The notes under the pieces were generated by a model, which was given only the letters and a program-made list of their open reading frames with translations, was not told the origin of the DNA and did no database searches. The position numbers were made by a program, and so were the translations under genes. This document shows, one piece after another, positions 8,265-16,039 of a stretch of 33,685 nucleotides of DNA. Positions within the stretch are counted from its first letter, which is position 1. The number at the start of each line of letters is the position of its first letter. Origin of the DNA: Chitinophagales bacterium (GTDB lineage Bacteria > Bacteroidota > Bacteroidia > Chitinophagales > CAIODY01); contig JAPJNH010000029.1 in NCBI GenBank assembly GCA_026461075.1, forward strand, positions 1-33,685, read 5' to 3'.

Positions 8265-10799
8265 ATGAAAAAGACCATACTCTTCCTCTTTGGAATGCTT
8301 TTAGTGTGGAATGGCAGTTTGCTAGCTCAAGTAAAGATTAACGAATATTCCTGTGCGAATGTCAGCAATAGTGCAGACGCATTTGGAGGTTTTTCCGATT
8401 GGATCGAATTATATAATAGCGGCGCAAGTACTGTTGCCTTGACTGGTTATCATCTGAGCGACAGCAAAGGAAATGTTATGAAATGGGCTTTTCCTGCAGG
8501 CTCAACGATTGGCGCTGGCACTTTTTTATTAATTCGTGCTTCGGGAATGAATACCGTGATGGGAACGGAGATTCATACGTCTTTTAAATTGACGCAGTGT
8601 GCCAATGAAGAAATTGTTTTTTCAGATGCAAGTGGTCTTATTCTTGATTCATTTACCATTCTTCGCAATCAAGCGAATCACTCCAGAGGAAGAACTACTG
8701 ACGGAGCAAGTACTTGGTCGGTATTTCTTGCGCCCACACCAGGAATCACGAATAGCAATCCGTTTAAGGAATATGAACCCTTAGTGAACTTTTCAATAGC
8801 TCCTGGATTTTACTCGGGAACACAAAACATTAGTTTGAGTTGCGCGGACGCAACAGCTTTGATACGCTACACAACTGACGGAAGTTCGCCTAATACGCTT
8901 TCTACGATCTACAGCGGACCATTCCCTATAACGGCTACCACAGTAATCAAGACTCGTGCTTGGTGCACCGGCGATCCTTTAGTGCCGCCAAGTTTTATTG
9001 AGCCGAATACTTATTTTATTAATGACAACCGACATATACCAGTTGTTTCTGTTTCTTCTTTGAGTTTATATTCCTTATTACAAGCGGGTGGTTGGGCAAC
9101 TTCAGATGAGGTGTCTGTTGAGTTTTTTGATTCAACGGGCCTATTTCAATGGCAGCAAGTAGGGGATGGCGGAAAACACGGAAATGATTCATGGGCCTAT
9201 CCACAACGCGGTTTTGATTTCGTCTGTAACGATGAGTATGGATATAATGATGCTATCAAGTACAAATTATTTCCAAATGTAACGAAGCGAAAAAGTTTTG
9301 ATCGCGTGATTTTCAAGGCTGCAGCTTCAGATAATTACCCGTTCGGTCCAAGCGTCTCTTGTCATACACGAGATGCCTTTGTACAGGACTTTGCACAGAA
9401 AAGACATTTAGATGTCGACTGTCGTTCTTATTTGCCTTGTGCGATGTTTGTGAATGGTTCCTACTATGGCTTGTATGAAATTCGAGAGAAAGTAAATGAC
9501 AAGGATTATACTAAATACTATTACAATCAGGATGAAAACAATATTGATCTTTTACAATTCTGGGGAGGAATGAATATTACTTATGGCAGTGATACAGCGT
9601 GGAATAATACCTATAATTTCGCTATGGCTAATTCCATGACTAATCCTGGCGCTTATCAGTATGTCAAGGATAGAATTGATTTCAGTTCAATGATTGACAA
9701 TGCGATTTACAATACCTATATCGTAAACTCCGATTGGATTAATTGGAATACGATGTGGTGGCGCGGAAGAAATCCTGCTGGTCAAAAATTGAAATGGCGC
9801 TATTGTTTATGGGATGAGGATAATACCTATAATCTAGGACAGAACTTTACCGGTTGGCCAACAACGACTGCCAATGCAGATCCTTGTGATTTGGATAATA
9901 ACTGGGGTAATATTAATACGCCACCCAGTGCTAGTATGGGACATTTAGCGCTATTAAATAAGTTGCTTTTAAATCCTGAATTCAAGTCGATGTATATAAA
10001 TCGTTATGCTGATTTAATCAATAGAGATTTGAATTGCGATACCGTGAATTATTATTTTGGCAAACAGATTTCCATTATCAATCTTGAAATTCAAAGTCAA
10101 ATTAATCGTTGGGGAGGAACGTATGCAGGCTGGCAATCCAATGTTGCGTTGATGCAGAATTTTATCACTACGCGTTGCAATAATATCGATACAGGACTCA
10201 TCGGTTGTTATACACTGACCGGACCTCACAACATCACAGTAATGGTTGATCCTATTGGGGCGGGCACAGTTGGAGTGAGTACCTTGAATCCTTTACCATA
10301 TTATCCATGGACTGGAAAATATTTTGGCGTTACCAATTTGCCATTTCAAGCAAAGGCAAGCTCTTCTAAGTGTATGTTTGATCGTTGGGAAGTGAAGCAT
10401 CACAACGCGAGTACCTTGATAAAAGATACGATGAGTATTTATGTGAATCAGTCGGATACGATTATCGCTCATTTTACGTGCTTAGTTCCTCCGCCACCAG
10501 TGCCTGGTCCGAAGGATACGGCTATGGTTCTTCCCAATGCGTTTTCCCCTAACGGAGACGGGGTGAATGAAAGGATACGCTTGTTAGGAAATAACTTAAC
10601 GAAAGTGGATTGGAGAATTTACAATCGTTGGGGACAATTAGTATTCTCAACCCAAGATATCACCGTTGCGAAACAAGGTTGGGATGGTACTTTCAACGGC
10701 GTTCTTCAAGTAAGCGACGCATATTCGTATTACCTAAGTTATGAAAAAACAAATGGTACCACCAATACGATTAGCGGTACCATTGCCTTAATTCGATAA
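8265..10799 (+). CDS. Surface CotH-kinase-like protein with lamin-tail, chitobiase-C and CHU_C-type domains
   Basis: An 844-aa multidomain exported protein. After a signal peptide (ends near LLAQ, residue 22) comes a lamin-tail domain (about 23-140; KINEYSC, DWIELYNSG, GYHLSDSKG). A chitobiase/hexosaminidase C-terminal-type Ig fold follows (about 170-250; YTTDGSSPNTLSTIYSGPF). A CotH kinase-like core spans about 310-640, with YGLYEIREKVNDKDY near 400 and LWDEDNTYN near 514-522. The last 89 residues (from 756, LPNAFSPNGDGVNE ... YNRWGQLVF ... WDGTFNG) match the gliding-motility-associated CHU_C / type B T9SS sorting domain. CotH proteins include spore-coat kinases; activity of this bacterial surface version is unproven. 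It is monocistronic, and its stop is 5 bp from the convergent DPP4-like gene. Confidence 0.9.
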   Translation: MKKTILFLFGMLLVWNGSLLAQVKINEYSCANVSNSADAFGGFSDWIELYNSGASTVALTGYHLSDSKGNVMKWAFPAGSTIGAGTFLLIRASGMNTVMGTEIHTSFKLTQCANEEIVFSDASGLILDSFTILRNQANHSRGRTTDGASTWSVFLAPTPGITNSNPFKEYEPLVNFSIAPGFYSGTQNISLSCADATALIRYTTDGSSPNTLSTIYSGPFPITATTVIKTRAWCTGDPLVPPSFIEPNTYFINDNRHIPVVSVSSLSLYSLLQAGGWATSDEVSVEFFDSTGLFQWQQVGDGGKHGNDSWAYPQRGFDFVCNDEYGYNDAIKYKLFPNVTKRKSFDRVIFKAAASDNYPFGPSVSCHTRDAFVQDFAQKRHLDVDCRSYLPCAMFVNGSYYGLYEIREKVNDKDYTKYYYNQDENNIDLLQFWGGMNITYGSDTAWNNTYNFAMANSMTNPGAYQYVKDRIDFSSMIDNAIYNTYIVNSDWINWNTMWWRGRNPAGQKLKWRYCLWDEDNTYNLGQNFTGWPTTTANADPCDLDNNWGNINTPPSASMGHLALLNKLLLNPEFKSMYINRYADLINRDLNCDTVNYYFGKQISIINLEIQSQINRWGGTYAGWQSNVALMQNFITTRCNNIDTGLIGCYTLTGPHNITVMVDPIGAGTVGVSTLNPLPYYPWTGKYFGVTNLPFQAKASSSKCMFDRWEVKHHNASTLIKDTMSIYVNQSDTIIAHFTCLVPPPPVPGPKDTAMVLPNAFSPNGDGVNERIRLLGNNLTKVDWRIYNRWGQLVFSTQDITVAKQGWDGTFNGVLQVSDAYSYYLSYEKTNGTTNTISGTIALIR
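10752..10784. repeat. Perfect 9-bp inverted repeat at the 3' end of the CotH gene
   Basis: AATGGTACC (10752-10760) and GGTACCATT (10776-10784) are exact inverted copies around a 15-nt loop. They lie in the final codons, 15 bp before the CotH stop. A second perfect 7-bp inverted repeat (TAATTCG 10789-10795, CGAATTA 10801-10807) spans the junction with the convergent gene. No T-run follows, so these may be mRNA 3'-end structures rather than classical terminators. Confidence 0.5.
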
Positions 10800-10804
10800 G
10801 CGAA

Positions 10805-12967
10805 TTATAAGTTCGTCTCGAAATAATTAGAGATCTTATTTAATAAATGTACACGGTCTTTACCCATTACATTGTGTAAATGACCAGGATAGACGAAGTA
10901 ATCAATTTGCTTGCCTTTCTCTACGCATTTTTGAATATACATCAAGCTGTTTTGCCAAACCACCACATCATCTGAAGTGCCGTGAATCATTAGCAATTTG
11001 CCTTTTAAATTGTCGATATAATTAACTGTGTTTGCTTTTTGATAGCCTTCAGGATTTTCGCTAGGGCTATCCATGTAACGCTCCGTATACATTACTTCAT
11101 AATAATTCCAATCAATCACTGGTCCGCCACAAATGCCCACTTTATAAGCGTTTGGTGTACGTGTCATTAAAGAAGTCGTCATGAATCCTCCGAAGCTCCA
11201 GCCATAAATACCCATACGTGTACTATCGACATAACTTAAAGAACGAAGATATTTATTGCCTTGTAGTTGATCTGCAATTTCCGCATCTCCTAAATGACGA
11301 TGTATCGCTTGCTCGAAGGCCAATCCACGATGATCAGATCCTCGGCCGTCTAATACAAAAACAATATAACCGCGTTCAGCCATTAGGTGTTGCCATAAGT
11401 CAGCGCCATTCAACCAGCCGTTGTTCACTAACTGAACATGAGGTCCATTATAGACATAAGTAATACTTGGATATTTTTTAGTGCTATCGAAGTTCGTTGG
11501 AAGAATCATGCGAGCATAGAGGTCGGTTTTACCATCTGTTGATTTTAAATAAATCAGGCTTGTTTTTCCTAAAGCATAGTCCTTAAGCGGATTTGCAGCC
11601 GTCAATAAATTTTTCTCGACCTTGTTTGCAGCTGTCATTACGTTGACTATTCTTGGCGTTGTTGCATTGGAATATTGATCGATCCAATAGCCATTTGTTT
11701 CATTAATGAGTGGAGTATGTATACCTGCAATACTTGTTAATTTGCTTGTTGGTGTTGTTACTACTTTTTTAGCAAATGAAAGTGTGGTGCACGCGAGATG
11801 TATATCTAGGCCATTAGTCCAAGTATAATAAACCTTGTTGTTTGCATAGGCCAGGATGTCCAAAACATCACAACCTGTAATCCCGAAACTTGTTACTATA
11901 TCACCGCTTTTTAAGTCGACTAGCGAATATTGATGGTGGCCTGTATAGTTTGCACTCTCCCAAATAGCCCATTGCGTCGAGTTTGGAAGCATATAAAGTG
12001 GATGAGTAGGCTCTAACCAAATGGAGTTGTTTTGAGAGAATAATGTTTTGATGAAACTTCCATCAGTTGCATTGTAAGCATTCACATCTAGATGATTCGT
12101 TTCACGATTTAAAACAACCACATAGATAGTCTGATTATCGTTATTCCATGAAATGTTCGTGAGGTATTGATCTTTCGGACCTGTAACTTGCAAATAAACA
12201 GTCTTCTTCGTTTGTGTATTATAAACACCAACTCTTACTTCATGACTTTTCATTCCGGCCATCGGATATTTTATCATTTTTGCGGTAGCAGGTTTTTGAT
12301 CCAAATGGTAGATTGGATAGTCAGTTACCATGCTTTGGTCCATACGATAGAAGGCGAGTGATTGTCCGTTCGGGCTCCAGAAAGTACCTTTATTGATACC
12401 ATATTCATTACGGTGAACGGATTGTCCATACACGATATCCTCGCTGCCGTCCGTAGTAATTGTTTGAATCGTATTCGCTCCGTCACTAATGAAGAGGTTA
12501 TTGTTTTTTACAAAGGCCGTCTGATGAGTCGCTTCATGAAAGTCGTTGTGCTCGGCGTTTTCAGGGATTTGTAAACTTGAAACACTTGCACGTATCCAAT
12601 CGAAATAAATTGTTGAATTTTTAAGTGTAAAACGCATACTGCTATTCGCGATACCTTCTATCATAGGTAAGCGCGTTAGTGTATCATTCTTTGCCGTTTT
12701 AAGTGCAGCATTTATCTCACGTAAGCTGATGGTACGATCTGGATTACGATGGGTAGCATCACTTATCAAAAAGAATTCTTGACTGCCTTCTTTCTTAACA
12801 GCAATATACGCGTTACTGTTTTTAATCCACTGCAATTGCGCAATACGTTCTGGAGCTAAAGTGCTACGCTGACGGAGCACTGCGTCTTCCATGCTCAATT
12901 GTTTCAGCTGTGCAAAAGTTGAGATGCTTAGAACGCCCATACAGAGCGTCATTACCAGTTTTTTCAT
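10805..12967 (-). CDS. Dipeptidyl peptidase IV-like serine peptidase (family S9)
   Basis: A 720-aa exported peptidase expected to release N-terminal dipeptides, typically X-Pro, from peptides in the periplasm. A signal peptide ends near residue 19 (STFAQ). The first 450 or so residues are the DPP4-type beta-propeller (WSPNGQSLAFYRMD is typical). The C-terminal alpha/beta-hydrolase has GRGSDHRG, the nucleophile elbow GWSFGG with Ser591, DWNYYEVMYTERYMDSP, the acid in HGTSDDVV (Asp666/667) and the probable catalytic His698 in PGHLHNVMGKDRVH. All three catalytic regions are intact. It follows the lipoprotein gene after 4 bp, as the last gene of a lolD-mnmA-lipoprotein-peptidase run. Confidence 0.93.
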   Translation of the reverse strand: MKKLVMTLCMGVLSISTFAQLKQLSMEDAVLRQRSTLAPERIAQLQWIKNSNAYIAVKKEGSQEFFLISDATHRNPDRTISLREINAALKTAKNDTLTRLPMIEGIANSSMRFTLKNSTIYFDWIRASVSSLQIPENAEHNDFHEATHQTAFVKNNNLFISDGANTIQTITTDGSEDIVYGQSVHRNEYGINKGTFWSPNGQSLAFYRMDQSMVTDYPIYHLDQKPATAKMIKYPMAGMKSHEVRVGVYNTQTKKTVYLQVTGPKDQYLTNISWNNDNQTIYVVVLNRETNHLDVNAYNATDGSFIKTLFSQNNSIWLEPTHPLYMLPNSTQWAIWESANYTGHHQYSLVDLKSGDIVTSFGITGCDVLDILAYANNKVYYTWTNGLDIHLACTTLSFAKKVVTTPTSKLTSIAGIHTPLINETNGYWIDQYSNATTPRIVNVMTAANKVEKNLLTAANPLKDYALGKTSLIYLKSTDGKTDLYARMILPTNFDSTKKYPSITYVYNGPHVQLVNNGWLNGADLWQHLMAERGYIVFVLDGRGSDHRGLAFEQAIHRHLGDAEIADQLQGNKYLRSLSYVDSTRMGIYGWSFGGFMTTSLMTRTPNAYKVGICGGPVIDWNYYEVMYTERYMDSPSENPEGYQKANTVNYIDNLKGKLLMIHGTSDDVVVWQNSLMYIQKCVEKGKQIDYFVYPGHLHNVMGKDRVHLLNKISNYFETNL

Positions 12968-12971
12968 TGTA

Positions 12972-13679
12972 TTAATTATGACTGTTGATACGATATTCTA
13001 CACTAAATCCAGACTGCCAAGTAAGATCAGAAGGCTGTTTTTCAAGGTATTCTCTCTTAGCGTAAATAGGGCCAATATGTTTGGCGTAAATAGTTTTGAA
13101 GTTGCTACTTTCCACTTGCGGGATCAATTCACCGTTTTCTAAAACTACGATTGTTGAATCGTAGGTGGTGCCTTTTAATTCGAATGGCTGATCTACTGCA
13201 GTGAATGAATAATCCCAATTGCCTAAGAATTTAGAACGAGGGTCGTTTAAATCGGCTTTGATATAAGCGTTTCCTTTCCAAGAATTGCCAAGTACTGGCG
13301 GATAAATGTATTTGATGAATCGTTGATTTTCTTCCACCACTTCCACACGTCCGTTTTGTTGCGTGGCCGACCAAACATCTGCTAGTTGAAAGGCTTGCTT
13401 GGAGTTTTCGCGGGTATATCTTTCGTAGCGGTAATTCAATTTCATGTTGCTATCACGGAAAGTATCCGCAACAAGCATCTTTACTTGAAATTGGTGTAAA
13501 TAAGAACTTTGCGAGAACTCATCGTATACGGTAGAATCGACATCGTAAATGATATATTTCCCTACTTGCAAAGGGTAATAGCTGTCTTTTAAGTCGAGTG
13601 CTTGCAAGTCTTGCTTCGTGCATCCTGTAATAAAACAGAAGGCGCCGATTAACAAGAATAGTAGGGATGAAATTCGCAT
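12972..13679 (-). CDS. Predicted lipoprotein of unknown function
   Basis: A 235-aa protein if started at the ATG at 13679. This start puts a lipoprotein signal at the N-terminus (hydrophobic run, then ITG|C with Cys20 as lipidated residue). The open frame continues to 13703, but that start would overlap mnmA and add eight charged residues before the signal. After the lipobox come YYPLQVGKYIIYDVDSTVYDEF and mixed beta-rich sequence; I do not recognise a characterised family. No Asp follows the lipidated Cys (next residues TKQ), and Bacteroidota surface-export rules are not clearly met, so periplasmic or surface location is uncertain. Its gene follows mnmA after 17 bp and precedes the DPP4-like gene by 4 bp. 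Confidence 0.82.
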   Translation of the reverse strand: MRISSLLFLLIGAFCFITGCTKQDLQALDLKDSYYPLQVGKYIIYDVDSTVYDEFSQSSYLHQFQVKMLVADTFRDSNMKLNYRYERYTRENSKQAFQLADVWSATQQNGRVEVVEENQRFIKYIYPPVLGNSWKGNAYIKADLNDPRSKFLGNWDYSFTAVDQPFELKGTTYDSTIVVLENGELIPQVESSNFKTIYAKHIGPIYAKREYLEKQPSDLTWQSGFSVEYRINSHN

Positions 13680-13696
13680 ATCGAAAGATTCTAATT

Positions 13697-14794
13697 TTAC
13701 CAAGCGCTATGGATTCTGCCTCCGCCAACAACATCATCACCTTCGTAAAAAACGGCAGATTGACCAGGAGCAATACCATTCACATATTTGTCGAAATGTA
13801 TTAAAGCTTTATCGGCTTGCGTGAGTTGTAAATTGGCAGGATTACCGCTGTCCTTATAACGTATTTTAACGGTTAAATTTTCTAAGGAACTAGGGGATAA
13901 ATATTTTTGCCAAGTCAGTTTATGAACGAACATTTCACTGCGTTGTAATTCCTCTTGCGGACCTAAAGTCACGCGATTATGTTCTGGGTCGATATTCGTG
14001 ACGAACATCGGTTGACCTAATGCAATGCCTAGACCTTTTCTCTGTCCGATAGTGAAGAATGGATAACCTTCATGTTTACCTAATTCTTTTCCTTGGGCGT
14101 CGACAAAGGTTCCTTCTTTTACTTGCTCTTGTAAGCCTGGGCGTTGACGTTTCAAGAAGCCTCTATAGTCGTTGTCAGGGACAAAGCAAATTTCATAGCT
14201 TTCACTTTTTGAAGCCACTGCGTCGTAACCAGCATCATAGGCTTGCTGACGAACTTCCGTCTTGCGTAAGTCGCCTAGTGGAAATAAAGTGCGCTTAAGA
14301 GATTCTTGTGAAAGTCCCCACAGCACGTAGCTCTGATCTTTGGTGTCATCTACTGCTTTACGAATATAATAGCGTCCGTCTAATTCAGCTTTACGGGCAT
14401 AGTGACCAGTAGCAATGAATTCACAGCCTAATTGATCCGCTTTCTTTAAGAGGGCATCCCATTTGATATGCGTATTACAAAGCACGCATGGGTTTGGTGT
14501 TCGTCCGGCAAGATATTCATCGATGAAATCTTCTATTACCATCTGACCGAATTCCTCTTTGATATCGAGAATATAATGTGCGAAGCCGTTTTTGACAGCC
14601 ACTTCGCGCGCATCATTGATCGTATCTAAATTACAACAGCCAGTTTCTTTTTTACTGCCACCTGATTTGGCGTAGTCGAATGTTTTCATGGTCACACCTA
14701 CCACTTCATATCCTTGCTCGTGAAGATGTAAGGCCGCCATGGTGCTATCTAAACCACCACTCATCGCCACTAAGATTTTCCCCATTTTACTCAT
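13697..14794 (-). CDS. mnmA: tRNA-specific 2-thiouridylase MnmA
   Basis: Cytosolic enzyme that adds sulfur to U34 of the tRNAs for Lys, Glu and Gln, using ATP and a persulfide relay. It is 365 aa, normal length. The PP-loop SGGLDS is at 12-17. The two catalytic cysteines are Cys106 (in VLCNTHIKWDAL) and Cys203 (in YEICFVPDND); an extra Cys103 precedes the first. FATGHYAR and GQRKGLG segments are also family hallmarks. An ATG at 14794 and another nine bases later (14785) are both possible starts. A perfect TAnnTTTG element ends only 4 nt before the first, which suggests a leaderless transcript. It lies 15 bp after lolD. Confidence 0.97.
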   Translation of the reverse strand: MSKMGKILVAMSGGLDSTMAALHLHEQGYEVVGVTMKTFDYAKSGGSKKETGCCNLDTINDAREVAVKNGFAHYILDIKEEFGQMVIEDFIDEYLAGRTPNPCVLCNTHIKWDALLKKADQLGCEFIATGHYARKAELDGRYYIRKAVDDTKDQSYVLWGLSQESLKRTLFPLGDLRKTEVRQQAYDAGYDAVASKSESYEICFVPDNDYRGFLKRQRPGLQEQVKEGTFVDAQGKELGKHEGYPFFTIGQRKGLGIALGQPMFVTNIDPEHNRVTLGPQEELQRSEMFVHKLTWQKYLSPSSLENLTVKIRYKDSGNPANLQLTQADKALIHFDKYVNGIAPGQSAVFYEGDDVVGGGRIHSAW

Positions 14795-14798
14795 ACTG

Positions 14799-14806
14799 CA
14801 AAGGTA
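14799..14806 (-). promoter_or_regulatory. Candidate -7 element (TACCTTTG) directly upstream of mnmA
   Basis: A perfect TAnnTTTG match within the 15-bp lolD-mnmA gap, ending 4 nt before the mnmA ATG. Transcription would start at or about the start codon. No -33 TTTG is visible, because that position lies in lolD coding sequence. Confidence 0.45.
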
Positions 14807-14809
14807 AGG

Positions 14810-15502
14810 TTAAAGCGTGTTATTTGTCGCATCTGAAAGTATCTGTCCATCTTTCATTAACAATTTTCTGTCGGACATATTGGCGAGCTCTTCGTTATGC
14901 GTAACGATTAGAAAAGTAATATTGAATTCTTTACGTAAGTCGAAGAAAAGTTGATGTAATTCTCTTGCTTTTTCGGAGTCGAGGTTTCCACTCGGTTCAT
15001 CGGCGCAAATCAGTTGTGGTTGGTTCATTAAGGCACGAGCGACAGCTACACGTTGCGCTTCTCCACCACTTAATTCAGCAGGCTTGTGTTGAGCTCTTTC
15101 CTTCAGCCCTAATTTTTCTAGGAGTAGGAGGGCACGTGGTTCTAGCTCGGCTTTCTTTTGATTGGCCAATAGACCGGGCATCATAATATTCTCCAGGGCT
15201 GTGAACTCAGGCAATAGATGATGGAATTGGAAAATGAATCCAATATTCTTATTTCTAAAGGCTGCGAGTTGTTTGCTAGAAAAGGATTTTAGATTCTCTC
15301 CGCGAAAGAAAATTTCCCCTTCATCAGGAGTATCTAAGGTGCCGAGAATATGCAACAAGGTGCTTTTTCCTGCACCGCTGCTTCCGACAATACTAACGAC
15401 TTCTCCTGCGTGAATAGAAAAATTCACACCTTTCAAAACCGGAAGGGAGCCATAGCGTTTGCTGATGTTATTTGCGGATAATAAAATTTCAGGCGTATCC
15501 AT
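14810..15502 (-). CDS. lolD: Lipoprotein-releasing ABC transporter ATPase LolD-like
   Basis: A 230-aa ABC ATPase of the LolD/MacB-type subfamily. It would energise release of lipoproteins from the inner membrane to LolA. Walker [10 protein letters not shown] is at 40-48, the Q-loop FQFHHLLPE at 91-99, the signature LSGGEAQ at 144-150 and Walker B LICADEP at 164-170, with the downstream His in VTHNEE. The [15 protein letters not shown] stretch is characteristic of LolD. No LolC/E permease is adjacent, so the partner must be encoded elsewhere, and a related MacB-like role cannot be excluded. The cupin gene ends 24 bp upstream. A TATCTTTA sequence just before the start may be an internal promoter. 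Confidence 0.93.
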   Translation of the reverse strand: MDTPEILLSANNISKRYGSLPVLKGVNFSIHAGEVVSIVGSSGAGKSTLLHILGTLDTPDEGEIFFRGENLKSFSSKQLAAFRNKNIGFIFQFHHLLPEFTALENIMMPGLLANQKKAELEPRALLLLEKLGLKERAQHKPAELSGGEAQRVAVARALMNQPQLICADEPSGNLDSEKARELHQLFFDLRKEFNITFLIVTHNEELANMSDRKLLMKDGQILSDATNNTL

Positions 15503-15507
15503 TGCTT

Positions 15508-15515
15508 TAAAGATA
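15508..15515 (-). promoter_or_regulatory. Candidate -7 element (TATCTTTA) upstream of lolD
   Basis: Differs from TAnnTTTG in the last base. It ends 5 nt before the lolD ATG in the 24-bp gap after the cupin gene. It could separate the lolD-mnmA-lipoprotein-peptidase unit from the copper-oxidase unit upstream. Confidence 0.3.
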
Positions 15516-15526
15516 CGATTATCCTT

Positions 15527-16039
15527 TTATCTAGTAAAGGCAAGAATGAATTCTCGGTATTGTGGAAATTGATGCACTAAAATCTCCCTATCCGCTAGTA
15601 CGAAATCTTGGAAATCAAATCCTGGAGCCACCTGACAGCCAACGAGGGTATAACCTTCAGGGTTGATTGACTTGGAGGCAAACCAACAATCTGCTGGAAC
15701 CGTGTATTGCATAACTTCACCCTTTTCTAGGTCTGGACCAATCATTACTTTCGAAAGACTGCCACCGTCGCAAAGCATCCATAATTCTAAAGAATCACCT
15801 CCCTGATAATACCAGGTTTCATCTGAATGAATTCTATGCACAGCAGAAAAAGTATTTCCTGGCAAAAGAAAGTAAATGGAGGTACTAAAATTTCGGTCTC
15901 CTAAAAATCCTTCCGGAAGTGCATCTTGCGAAATCACTCCTTTGCTTCGAAACGTTTCTCGGTAAAAACCTCCTTCTGGGTGTGGAAGAAGGTTTAAGTT
16001 CTTTATATAATACTCTATGGGTTTATGGGTAGTGTTCAT
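15527..16039 (-). CDS. Cupin-fold protein of the DUF985 (cupin_5) family
   Basis: A 170-aa single-domain cupin. The family signature LLPHPEGGFYRETFRS lies near residues 17-32, and SAVHRIHSDETWYYQGGDSLEL near 61-82 supplies the cupin motif with metal-ligand-like His and Glu. VGCQVAPGFDFQDFVLADRE is the typical C-terminal part. There is no signal peptide, so it is cytosolic. The family is structurally known but has no agreed reaction. Its ATG overlaps the stop of the multicopper oxidase gene (TAATG), so it is translationally coupled to it; a metal-linked or small-molecule role is an inference from that context only. Confidence 0.9.
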   Translation of the reverse strand: MNTTHKPIEYYIKNLNLLPHPEGGFYRETFRSKGVISQDALPEGFLGDRNFSTSIYFLLPGNTFSAVHRIHSDETWYYQGGDSLELWMLCDGGSLSKVMIGPDLEKGEVMQYTVPADCWFASKSINPEGYTLVGCQVAPGFDFQDFVLADREILVHQFPQYREFILAFTR

